From Ornithodoros turicata (Eukaryota; Arthropoda; Arachnida; Ixodida; Argasidae): a stretch of 64,000 bases of DNA. A program made the position numbers and the translations under genes. The notes below the pieces were generated by a model that was given only the letters and a program-made list of their open reading frames with translations, was not told the origin of the DNA and did not search any database. Every line of letters starts with the position of its first letter. Positions within the stretch are counted from its first letter, which is position 1. Of the stretch, positions 32,705 to 43,624 are shown piece after piece. The stretch is taken from positions 6,341,947-6,405,946 of the forward strand of contig NC_088209.1 of the NCBI RefSeq assembly GCF_037126465.1, given 5' to 3'.

Positions 32705-35700
32705 CTACGTTTTCTTGAGCTTGGACGGCTTCAAGCGGTACTGTTTCGTACCATCCCTCTCCAACTGCGCGCGGTCCGCATTTTCATTGTAGTGGAGGAT
32801 AGCCAGCTGTGTCCTACGAACCCGTTCTCATTCTCATAAGACATTTGAGCCGCCCTAAGCCTTGAAAACTGCGGATTATGTATCATACCTGGCGACCATC
32901 CCCTCGTCCGAAAATGAATAGGACTTTGGCAGGAAATGGATGAGGACACTGTGGAAAGCCTCTAGTCCGTAAGTTTGCCCTTGCGAGGAGAGCATTGAGA
33001 TGTCCCTCAGGAGCATAGGTGCCATCAAGATATCCCTCACTCGTCTGTAGGTCTCTGTATCTACAATGGCATGTTGTCAGATGCATGTATGCATGCTTTG
33101 TATAGTGATACCCTAGATTAGGAACAATAACTACACTGATGTAAATATGGTTGACTCGCATTTATCTAGAGTTAACTTATTTAGATTCCCCACTTCGCAA
33201 ACATTGAATATGGGGACGGGTTTCAGCTTAAGACACCCCTGAGTTCAATATTTAAAAGTCTGTCACTATCCAGACCACCAGGAATAATGGATGTCACATA
33301 AGTGAGTGTGGAGTGTGTAACACTTTACAAGCAGCAACTAAATTACATGCTCCACTATGTCAGTTTTTTAAGTGCATACCTTCTTTGAGCCACTGTCGTG
33401 GTTCCGAAAGCGGACCATGGTAGCAAACTGGGTACAGGGGGTCGTCATGGTCATGGACGTCGACAATGTGGTTAAGTGCCGACACCCACTTTGCGATGCA
33501 CAATTCCCCATCATCCCCACTCGTTTTCGGACACCAATAGGCATGCCTGGTCAGGCTCTCAATCCACAGTTTCACAACATTGTGCTTTGTGGAGCGGCTC
33601 AGGGCTATGAGCTTCTTCTTGATACCTGTTGGGAGACACCGTGCCTGAAATATCAAACTATTCTTACCAGTCACTATGCTCACCCTTCACGACGTGCCAC
33701 ACATCAAATCGGTGTTTAATATGTGGGCAGGACTCCCTCAGCATGGCCTTGATGCCAGAATGGCGGTCAGTGACTAAACTGTCCACAACCATGTCTTGGA
33801 CCTCGAGGAATGCTAAGCATTTCTGAAGGCCGTACGCTTCCATGGCATTGCTGCTGGAGACCTCGGTTGACTATGTCAGAGAAAACATCAGGAACAACAT
33901 ATTAAGGATATACAACATATAGGTATTTTTTGCTATATAAAAATTGGAATGACTATAGATAAGCACTATGCACAAACAGTATCTGGGCTTTGCCCGAGAA
34001 GCCATGCTTAAAACGTTAATCAATGAATCTCAATTATGAAATTATTTGCCCGCTAATCCACATCTCACACAGAATGTCCTGGCTGTATGACCGCACACAG
34101 AAATAGCATCTTCACAGATTTCGTAGTTGTTGTGTTAAAATGTCTGACATATAAAAAACAAGTAAATATAGGATGACCACCCTATCTATGTTTCTGGTGA
34201 CGATGTCATGAGTTATCCAATTCTACCAAGCATTAGCGTATAGCCAGAGGGGGATTATTGGTTCAGCCCCAAATGGTACATTTGGTAGTGCAGTTGGGAG
34301 AGAGAAATTGTGGAAAATCCTACTCTCTTATGTAACCTCCCTATAGAACCTCTCCCAAAATACTCTTCTGGCTACACCTTTGCTACCGAGCCTACAACTA
34401 TGAAAAGCTGCTCTGTTGGTCATAGACAGATAGATCTGAAGTACCTTCACCAATTCGAAGTGGATAATGCGGTTGACAGCTGTCTCCAGAAGAGGTCCCG
34501 AAAAAAGTTTACGGAACACGCGAGCGGTGTATTTTCTCCTCGGTACGACACCCTAGCGGCAAGCGGAAGCTGGCGAAATCATGCCAGTTCACTGCCTCAG
34601 AGGGGTGGACGATTGTGCTCTTAGCGACACACAGCGGTGGTTTCGGTATGACTACTGTTGTATGTGCCCGCAAAGTGAGTTGGATTTTACTGTTGTGCTC
34701 GCCAACAACACGTGATTCACCGATTGTTGAGACAGGGAGCTCGCCGCTATAATCGTGATAACAAGGATGAATCATAGTGGCAACACTTTACGGTGTATTG
34801 CTTTTATTGGAAAGCCATGATATGTAGACAAGAGAAAGAAAGGTATCTGGTAAACAGTTGCTTTATAATGGACGACGCGTGACGAGCTGATAAACAATTG
34901 ACGCTGACATCGATAATTGATTGATAAACAACTGACGTGAGTCACGAGTTGTTGACGAGCACAATAGTTAAGTCCAACTCACTTCGCGGGCACATACAAC
35001 AGTAATCATACCGAAACTATCGCTGTGTGTCGCTAAGAGCGCAGTCGTCCACCCCTCTGAGGCAGTGAACTGGCCTGATTTCGCCAGCTTCCGCTTGCCG
35101 CTAGGGTGTCGTACCGAGGAGAAAATACAGCGCTCGCGTGTTCCGTAAACTTTTGTCGGGACCTGTACCATAGAGTGCTGTGTGGCCAGGTGAGTCACAC
35201 CTGCCGTCTCTGGCAAGGACCAGGGGCACCGGACGAAGCTGGTCCAGGATATCAGCCTGCTTACTCATGTAGACCTTGAAACAGTTTGCAAGAGACAAAC
35301 ATTAGTGACTTTTAAGGCAATATGAGCGTGCGTCAAAGTTAGGTGATGAACTGAGGACTAATTGGGTCAAAGGCACTCGCATTGTTTATTTTTCCACGTT
35401 ACGTCACTCCAGTTACGTCATTCACAGCAGGGAAAAGGTGCTGCTTCTGCGTCCTGAAGTACTGTGACTGTGTTAGGGTTGCCACCTTCTTCATATCAAA
35501 GCATTGTTCAAATGCTTTTCTGATGTTGACCCCGGAAAACAGAATGGCAGAACATAGCAGGATGTTGCCAAGTGGCCTGTCCTTCACCCATGGTTGGCTG
35601 TGCCAAGTACGCTGTTTGCCACAGCTGCAAACAGTTGTAGACTTTACAGATGCTCCCCTTGTTGTAGTGTCAACACGAGCTTCATCACTCATGCAGAAGG

Positions 35701-35768
35701 GGCAGACTCACAACAGTTCTTTCAGGCTGGACTCAGCGACTAGGAAGAACCGCTCCTCTGGATTTACT
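32705..35768 (-). pseudogene. Spliced transposase-like gene, broken
   Basis: Seven coding pieces on the minus strand: 35768..35417, 35274..35165, 34492..34445, 33870..33684, 33625..33380, 33054..32889 and 32813..32705 (stop TAG). All intron junctions have GT/AG ends and consistent phase. The order of motifs matches a widespread unnamed animal family: a CxxC pair with SAILFSGVNIRKAF, LARDGRCDSPGHTALYG, SSSNAMEAYGLQKCL, LVTDRHSGIKAM, FDVWHVVKG, AKWVSALNHIVDVH, LEAFHSVLIHFLPK and LAILHYNENADR. Acidic residues in VTDRH, DVWH and LEAFHS could form a DDE-like site, so I infer a transposase-derived protein. Defects: an in-frame TGA at 35708..35710 just before CPFC, and a 672-bp MITE in coding sequence at 34493..35164. 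The N-terminal exons were not found. Confidence 0.75.
34493..35164. mobile_element. Foldback MITE inside the transposase-like gene
   Basis: Ends AGGTCCCGAAAAAAGTTTAC and its near reverse complement at 35140..35164, with arms of about 190 bp and a 280-bp centre. It belongs to the same family as 8150..8445. It interrupts coding sequence between the ALYGT and LLETAVNRI segments. No clear target duplication seen. Confidence 0.8.
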
Positions 35769-37129
35769 CTGAAAAGCAGGAGGATATTTAATTGCTCTAC
35801 AAATGGCTAATTGCCAAGCCGTTACTTTGTGCGCTGTACCAGTAATATCTTCCCCTACAAACACGCCGGAAGTGCGTCAGAATAGTGCGCTTCTAGTGTC
35901 CCTGTTTGTGCAAAGGAGCCTATCTCGATAGGTAGCTCTCCTGCTTCGTGACAATACAGGTCACAGGTTCGTGCGTGCGCAACTGTTTTCCCCCTTTTTG
36001 TTTTTCTTCCTTCGTTGTTGGGATTTCGAGTGGGAAAGCTGCTCCCCGATTCCCACTGAAATAAATGCAATATTTCTGGTTTCTGAAGCCACAAAAAGGA
36101 AAAAGAAAAAGTTTAGCGAACTACTGCATCGGTAACCCCTGCGTAGCCTACGAGTAACCTGCGTAGCCCGCGGGTAACCCTGCTTAGCCTACGAGTTATC
36201 GAAGCTGCAAGCTGAATCGAAAATGAAAGGGGACTCTATTCATTCTATTTACGACCTGTATATATTTTCCTGTATACAGTTTCTGTAGAAATCGGTCTCC
36301 AAATATTCATTGGAAAATGGATTAGGATTAGATAAAAGCTGGCTTTTGTAGCTACCCTTCTAGACTTTTGCATACAATTCCTGTAGAATATAGACACTTT
36401 TTATAAGTGATAATTAAGAAGGCATTCCGCATCTATGGTGATGTTCAAACCAAGGACGGCATCGCCTCTTTTCGTGCCTACATCGACAACCAGAAAAAAC
36501 AAACAAAAAACCTACTGTTTGAAACGCTGTATAGAATCTATTCGTGTGGTACTCACGTTGGACAAGACATGCTTCCTTAAATAAGCCTATACATGTCTTT
36601 ATGTAACGCTTCTGGTTTGTTGCCGAAATGACATCCGGTTTCGCAGAACACGCGCTCTGTTCCAGCTACTATTGCGATTGGTACAGTTATCGCCCTACGT
36701 TATACAGGGGAGTATGCGCCCTTTTTATCGCAGTTCAAATTGTCACAAGGAGGCGTACGCCTCTCATTTTCAACAAATAGGGAAAGTGAAAGATACCCTG
36801 CATGGTGGCTGGTTAATCCGACCGTCTTTAGTCGCGGAAGGACCGGAAGTCTTCGTGACAGCGGAAATTATGACGGGGGATTGCGAACGTTTACCCGAGA
36901 GTGTCATGTATATAATGATAATGCGTTAAAAGTCGTGCTACAACAGCCGCGGAGTTCCTTTCTTCGGTTGAACACGACTATATAGGTTGTGTTAACTGCG
37001 TCAAACTTCCCTCTTTCGTGCGTGTTGTTAAAAAACCGTGAACTATATGAAATGTATTGTCTGCATTATTTCATCGAATTTATTGCGCACCCAATTCCGT
37101 GCCGATACCGCGCATGAGTGTTTGATCAC

Positions 37130-37420
37130 TGCACTCTCAAACACAGCTTCACCGCATAGCACGTTCCTAGCCAATCATCATCCCCACAGATATCGTTCTT
37201 TCCCGTGACTTGCTAAAAACCGAGGGCGTACGCCATTTTTGAGGCCGACAACGTCGGATCCTTTCACCGTCAGCACCAACACCCGTGTCATTATGGCGTC
37301 ATTACGGTGTCATGTGGCCTAGGGCGTACGCCCCCCGCTGTCATAAAATCAAGGGGAGAACGTTGGCAGTCGGGATGATGGTTGGCTAGAACCGTGCTAT
37401 GCGGTGAAGCTTTGTTTTTC
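37130..37420. repeat. GGCGTACGCC-type MITE sequences, two copies
   Basis: One copy at 37130..37240 (minus orientation) and one at 37320..37420 (plus orientation), each with GGGCGTACGCC and the CGTGCTATGCGGTGAAGC end. A further copy lies at 37985..38110. Confidence 0.55.
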
Positions 37421-37600
37421 GTGTGTGTATCAATATTTAAGACGACTGCTATCCTATTATCTAGTTGTTCCACCACCATGTTTTTACCCACTCAGGTTAT
37501 GTTGACTTTTATGTCGCGTTAGTGATTAGCTGTGTCAAAAATGGTAATTTTTCGTTCTGAAAAATGGTCGTTTTTTGTTTGTTTTTTCGTAAAAATTATT

Positions 37601-37851
37601 GGAAGCGTATACGAAGAGAGGAGTCAAGTCCTGTAGATCACGTAAACAAAATACAGAAGCCGACACTGAAGATTTTTGTTTAAGTTTAATTTGTACAAGC
37701 TTTCGCGTGGAGGTCCACGCTTCCTCAGGTACAAAGTGAAGTGGTGACACACATAAGTATATATAGTATAGACTAGTGGACCTCCACGCGAAAGCTTGTA
37801 CAAATTAAACTTAAACAAAAATCTTCAGTGTCGGATTCTGTATTTTGTTTA
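37601..37851. mobile_element. Penelope-like palindromic insertion with 13-bp TSD
   Basis: A 251-bp hairpin: AAACTTAAACAAAAATCTTC and flanking sequence pair with their mirror across a centre near 37745. Flanked by CGTAAAAATTATT at 37588..37600 and 37852..37864; the empty site is visible near 4393..4410. Inverted partial copies carrying a hammerhead-type motif are characteristic of Penelope-like element termini. No coding domain is present. Confidence 0.65.
37690..37735 (-). ncRNA. Hammerhead-ribozyme-like motif
   Basis: On the minus strand: UUUGUAC pairs with GUACAAA (stem I, 7 bp), then CUGAGGA (fits CUGANGA), a 7-bp stem II hairpin GCGUGGA/UCCACGC with a CC loop, GAAA, and a minimal AGCU stem III ending in UU. 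This is a type I layout as described for Penelope-like elements. One extra A follows the CUGANGA box, so activity is uncertain. The mirror copy on the plus strand lacks the CUGANGA box. Confidence 0.5.
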
Positions 37852-38299
37852 CGTAAAAATTATTCGAAAAATTCGTAAAATTCGAAAAAATTGTTTGTTC
37901 TTAAATATAGTTTCATCAAAATGAGCAATAGTCTGCACACAGTAGCTTGAGCTGCCATTATATCACACTCTCAAAACAGAGCTTTACCGTTTAGTACGCT
38001 CCCGTTTACACCAAATCAGGGGAAAGAACTATGTCACTGGGGATGATGGTTGGCAAGGTACGTGCTATGTGGTGAAGTTCATTTTCTGAGGGTGCACCAC
38101 GATCAACATTTATTTCAGTTCTCAAAAGTGAAACGTCGTCTTCATTGTGTACCGCTAAGTGGCGTGAGAGGCGAACACTTTTATTGTTAAGCTTCCTCCA
38201 CACCGGCAAAGTTGGATAACTAGCACTGATGATATGTAGGAGTGGGCAGAATGCACACAGCGTTTGCGTCAGTTGTCGCACTAACAATCGTTCGTTCTG

Positions 38300-39655
38300 T
38301 GTCTTTGGACAAGGTCGTTGCCAACTGGTCGTCGGGGCAGTACCGCTTGCGGTGCTGTTCCGAGAAGACTTTTCTTGATATTAGTTCTGCGGCAGCTGCG
38401 TTTGTCCCATCCTACAGTTGGCAATACGACAGCTTAAGTTATTTGTTGATTTGCCCATCACTTTTCGGGCTCATCTGCTAGTGGCCTACAGTCGTTTAGG
38501 AGTCGTTGCCACCACCAGGCACGCGTTCCGTTTCCTCTGTGGTGGTTCGGTCGGTTCGGTGGAGTGGGTCGCGAGGTCCCGCTTGCACCATACACGTGAC
38601 CGGGGCGGCTTAGCCTTGCCGGTGGTGCTCGACAAGTGCCTTGCACTTCAGTCGCGCGTTTATTTCGAGACATTGCACACGCCCGAACACCCCGCGTGCG
38701 CATTAGTGCAGTACTCTCTGGAATGTGCTACCAGGTGGTTCGTTGAGAGCCCTAGGTCCGAAGTCCTGTCTCATCAATACAGTGCCTGTGTTGATGGTGT
38801 ACGGCGTTTGCGACTCCAGCTTCCGGACGCTGACATCCAGTTATGGGCTGTCAGCGATTTTTATACAGCTATCCGGGAGTTGGAATTTGGTCCCCCAGTT
38901 CCTTCGGTGCCGACGAAGTATTGCATCTTGCTTCGGATAGCATCTTGGCATCGGATCACTGCGGGCTGGCTAGATGTCCGCCGCACCAGTCGTCAGTGGA
39001 AGTTGGCCCACGATGTTCTTCCTCTTCGTGAGCGATTACACCGTTTTCACATCTCTCGCTCTGACGGTTGCACGTCTTGCGGGATGTGTGAAACCGCAGA
39101 GCACTTTCTCAGGCTTTGTCGTGTTCCTCTTTTGCTGTGGCGCAGATTAACCCATATATTTCAGCTATCATCTGTCGCCTGGCGGACCGTACAGTTCCTG
39201 GAACAGTTGCGTGTTACGCGCGTTCAGCGTAAACAATTGGCTTAATTACCGAGATAAACTTTCAAATTTGGATCCATCGTTGCCGGCTGGCTTTCTGTGG
39301 CCCAGACTTCGGAGACGCAGTTATATTTCAGTCTGTCAGGGCAGGGCTTCTTAGCCACGTTGTCCGTGAGGAAGCACTGTATGGTCTTGTGAAATGCTCT
39401 CGCCGCTGGCTGATGTCTACTCGTCTTCTCAGCCACCTTCAGGCTGAGTGGCAAACCATGTTCTAGCCAGCTTGCTAGGACCGTACTGTACTCAGCAGCG
39501 GCTCTCCCGTGTTTGGATTGTTCGCTTGGTGTGGTCAGTACGCAAAGCAAACCCTCCTAGAGAGTGTTGTTATCTAGCTTGTAGGACTGTAACGTAAAGT
39601 TAGTCTGTCCAAAGGTGGCTACCTCTATAGGTAGCTCTCCTGCTTGATGACAATA
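38300..39655 (+). pseudogene. Tx1-like LINE 3' half
   Basis: An open 275-codon frame, 38418..39245, covers the region after the RT active site: AFRFLCGGSVGSVEWV, LHHTRDRGGLALPVVLD, SRQWKLAHDVLPLRERLHRF and a zinc-knuckle with CTSCGMCETAEHF then LC. A one-base shift near 39243 moves the rest to another frame (TEINFQIWI then SRRWLMSTRLL), and the tail ends at about 39655. It is the best-preserved Tx1-like C-terminus in the window. The next LINE copy begins directly after its tail. Confidence 0.8.
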
Positions 39656-39659
39656 CACA

Positions 39660-41010
39660 CGCATCCTTTTGCCTTTTTGAATTAATACCGTCTCGCGTTG
39701 ACCCCTATGGCGTACCCTCAAAAACTTAGCCAAACTGTTCGGTGTTGCCTTCGATAGTAGTGATGCATATTGTGTACACTGGCCTAGAGCGCTTAGAGTG
39801 CCTAGACCGCACGGAGTGCTAGAGCGCTCCGTGAACTCTAATCTGTAGACCTGGATCTCAATTTCTGCGCCCGTTTACTGACCTCTTGGTAAAACACCCA
39901 TCTGTGGTTCCTCGCAGCTGTATGTCTGCCCCCTGCGGTAATTCGGGTCGCCATTGCTCGCAACGCCTTCCGTTTCCTGTGGGCTGGTTCAGTTGGAGCG
40001 GTCATAAGTTCACATCTGTATCTCACGCGTGATCGGGTCGGATTAGGCGTGCCGGTTATCACGGAGCGATCTCTAGCACTTCAGGTGCTGTCTTTGAGGC
40101 CCTTCACAGTCCTAATCATCCAGCGTGTGTTTTGGTGCACCACTTCCTTGGTCATCCCTTTCGGTGATTCACCGATACCACAGACAGCTGTCCCAGAGGG
40201 GAAGCTCCTCCCCTCCTTTTCGCAGCTTGCATAGCTGCCGTCAGACGTGTACTGGAGATGTCCCTAACCGCTGACGTCTCTCTCTGGGATGCCAAGGATT
40301 TCTACACCTTACTCATGAAGGCACTCTGGTTCCCTTCCTGTCTGGTGCGGTGGGTGGCCCTTACGTGAGTGCCTGGCGACGTATTATGGCTGGTTGGTTC
40401 CAGTGGAAGCTGACTCATGGTATCCTGCCGCTCCCTGAGCGTGTTGACCGCTTGCGTGGCTGTCGCACGGGTCACTGCCCGTCTTGCGACATCTCGGAGT
40501 CGCCGGAGCACTGCTTCCGCAGGTTCAGATTCCGCTGCTCCTGTGGAGCAGAGTAGCTGTTGTTTTTGAGCTTTCAAGCGTCGAATGTGCGACCGTAAAG
40601 TTCATGGAATCGTTGCCGGTTGCAGCAAGGGATCGGAAACATTTGGCATGTCCGATTGCGGAAAGAAATTTGATAGATAACAAAAAGAAAAGAAACTTTA
40701 AATTTATCAATAAAAACTAATAAATAAAATACAATAAAAATAGGAAATTGAAATTATTAATAGAATAATAAATAAAATTAAAAAATAGCAACGCCGATGC
40801 CGATTAGCCTTCGGTTCAGGAGTTTCTGTTTCAGGCAGTTCATGCTGGACTATAGGGGCGCTGATCATCCAGTGCTCCGGCCAGCCGAATGCTCCCGTCA
40901 CTGGCTTTGCTCCACTCGCATTTTCCGCTATGATCAGGGTGAGTGGCACATTCTGTTATGGTCTCCATATGTAGCTCTTCTGCTTGAGGACAACACACTC
41001 GTAAGCTGAG
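39660..41010 (+). pseudogene. Tx1-like LINE, 5'-truncated, second in the train
   Basis: Begins right after the tail of the previous copy with sequence from downstream of the RT active site (LKNLAKLFGVAFDSS-like), continues through FRFLWAGSVGAV, VGLGVPVITERSLALQV and a zinc-knuckle with CPSCDISESPEHCF, and reaches its own tail near 40970..41010. Many frameshifts. An AT-rich 122-bp insertion interrupts it at 40674..40795. Confidence 0.7.
40674..40795 (+). repeat. AT-rich insertion within the LINE
   Basis: Almost pure A/T tract (AAAAAGAAAAGAAAC, AATAAATAAAATAC). It is absent from the related copy at 11530..11600, so it was inserted or expanded later. Confidence 0.6.
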
Positions 41011-41091
41011 TGTTTGGTATTTGTTTAATGTATTGGTTGTCTGCCTTTCAGCCCTTTGTTTACTCTCTCAAGAAACATTTGTTTTTAAAGC

Positions 41092-41712
41092 GTGATGCGG
41101 GCGAGCTTACGCTTGTCCCATCCTGCAGTTGGTAATACGACGGTGAAGGTGCTGCGTACTTTCTTCATATGGGTTGTTCGACGTGGTTTCGCGGCTGACG
41201 CCTTCCAATCGTCTTTTGGACTGAAAAGCATTATACTTGTGCCTAAGAAAGTTGGCAGTCCTATAGATCAAGAATCGTGCAGGCCGACCACGCTCCTCAA
41301 CAACGACTACAAACTCGTCACAGTAGCAATTGCCTTTCAAGTCAGTCAAATGGTCCTGCTGCTCCTTCGTGCTGTCTAGTCATGCGGTGGGCAGGGCCGT
41401 AGCCTGTGTGACAACCTGAGTGGGATCCGCGACCTTTTGCAGTAGACACGACAACGGGCAGGGTCCCCAAGTCTCCTTTTTTTTTACGAGGACAAAACAT
41501 TTGACAGAGTGTTACACGCATACCTCTTTGCGGTGCTGAGCGCTTATGGCCTCCCAGAGATTTCTGTGTCCCGCATACGTCTCCTTTACGCGAGCCACCG
41601 CAGCCAGATGTGTGTAGCAGGATTACAGTCCTCTTGCTTCCCCATCGAGCAAGGCATCCGCTAGGGCTGCCCATTGTCTCCCGCCCTCTACGTCCTGGCA
41701 TTGCCCCCGGTC
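41092..41712 (+). pseudogene. Tx1-like LINE reverse transcriptase fragment, third in the train
   Basis: Plus strand, close relative of 11250..10490. It includes FGLKSIILVPKKVG, then CRPTTLLNNDYKLV, then FDRVLHAYLFAVLSAYG and GCPLSPALYVLAL with a stop just before GCPLSP. At about 41712 it is cut by the I-like LINE. Confidence 0.75.
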
Positions 41713-43620
41713 TCGATCTGGAATGAAGGCCGTCTCCCATCCCATTGGAAGGAAGCAGTAATCATTCCTTTTTTAAAATCAGGAAAAGATCCATCTAACC
41801 CCAGCAGCTACAGGCCAATAGCGCTGACAAGTTGCCTGGGCAAAACCTTCGAACGCATGGTGAATAACCGCCTAATACACTACCTCGAAGAAAATAAATG
41901 CTTAGGTCGCTACCAGTGTGGATTTAGAACTGCATGCTCCACCACAGACCATCTGTTGCCTTTGGAGACAACAATTAGAGAAGCCTTTGTGAGAAAGCAA
42001 CATTGCATTTCCATATTCTTTGATCTCGAGAAGGCTTATGATACGGCATGGCGATACGGCATTCTCGGGATTTGCATGAATTTGGAATACGTGGCCGTCT
42101 GCTCCGCTGCATCGCTGACTTCCTTCGGGAGAAAACATTCAGAGTCAGAGTTGGAACAACCCTATCTCGACATTTCGTGCAGGAAAACGGTGTTCCCCAG
42201 CGATCAGTCCTTAGTGTTACGCTCTTCATTGTCAAAATGAACTCTGTTGCCAATGCCATCCAACCTACCGCGACGTATTCCTTGTATGTAGATGATATGC
42301 AAATATCCTGTTGCTCTATGAGCCTGCCCAGATGAGAAAGGCAGCTTCAGCTTGCTGTAAAGAAGTTAACAAAATGGTCTTCGGAGAACGGCTTCAAGTT
42401 TTCACCTGACAAAACTGTCTGTGTGCCATTCTCCAGGGTAAGGGGTGCTTTCCCTGATCCCACACTCCAAATGAATGGTCAGGACATCACTGTCAAACAC
42501 GGGCACAAATTCATTGGCCTCATATTTGACAGCAAGCTGATTTTTAGACCATGCATAAGGCACCTAAAGGGAAAATGTATGAAGTCCCTCAATTTACTCA
42601 AAGTCTTGTCTCACAGATTCACAAATCATGGGGCGCAGACCACGAGGTTCTACACCGCATCTACATGTCTTGCATTCGCTCAAAACTCGATTATGGTGCT
42701 ATCGTTTACGGATCAGCTAGTAAATCTGTCCTTGATTCTTTGGATCCTGTTCATCATCAGGGTGTGAGACTAGTGCCTGGAGCCTTTCGCACATCCCCAG
42801 TTGAGAGCTTATATGTGGAGAGCAATGAGTGGTCCTTAGGGAAACGCAGATCTTATCTTGCTTCCACCTATGCAACGAAAGTAAAATCTTATCCAAACCA
42901 TCCGGCTCAGCACTGCATCACAGCAACCCGGTTTCGACACCTTTTTGAGAAGAGGCCCTCTGTAACTACTCCTTTCTGCATGCGGCTCGCACAGGAGATG
43001 AAATCTTGTGGCTTCTCTGAGGGCACAATGGTCCTTGAAGCAAGTGGTGGGATCCCTCCATGGCAGCTGCTGCCCAGAAAAATATATCTTTACTGAAATA
43101 CAACAAACGAGAAACCCACACAGCAGTGCTGGAACAGGAATTCTTATCAGTTCGGGAACAGTTTGGAGACCATGTTGCCTTTTATACGGATGGCTCTAAA
43201 ACGGCTTCCAGTGTGTCGTGTGCGGCAGTCACTGACATGCGCACCGGATCCCATCGTCTCTCCACTTGCTCTGTAGAGAGGACCCACCTGAATGTGCATA
43301 TTGCGGGCAACCAGTTTCTATTCTCCACATCTTGATCACTTGCCCTTCACATGAGCATCACCGTCGCCACCACTTTCAAGAGCTGTATCGACACAGAATT
43401 CCTCTGCACCCAGCCGTCTTACTGGGCGATGAGCCTCTGCTAAACTTTAATGCAGTCTACAATTTTTTTAGAGACAACGGGTATCTGAAAGAACTTTAGG
43501 TTTTCACATATTTTACATGATTTTAATGTTTTAACTAGTTCATTCTTACAAATTTTTAACTAGTTCATCACACCGTAGTTTTTGGCGCATTATGATCCTC
43601 GTTGTCGCTGCGCCAGAAAC
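41713..43620 (+). pseudogene. I-like LINE (RT, RNase H, zinc-knuckle), decayed
   Basis: Plus strand. RT: LPSHWKEAVIIPFLKSGKDP, SSYRPIALTSCLGKTFE and FFDLEKAYDTAWRYGIL, then a frameshift near 42060 to LREKTFRVRVG and the YVDD catalytic box at about 42290. After further shifts come the thumb and connection region, then the RNase H start FYTDGSKTASS, most of which is deleted, and a zinc-knuckle CAYCGQPVSILHILITCPSH. The 3' end has GCGCCAGAAACC and a short ATC repeat near 43630, typical of I-like elements. It inserted into a Tx1-like copy. Confidence 0.8.
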
Positions 43621-43624
43621 CTAG

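Larger units (their letters stand above)
35862..39655. repeat. Inverted segmental duplication, copy 2
   Basis: Diverged reverse complement of 3590..7248. It lacks the mariner-type MITE of copy 1 (empty site near 36253..36265) and carries the 251-bp insertion at 37601..37851 and a longer Tx1-like LINE at its right end. Confidence 0.7.
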
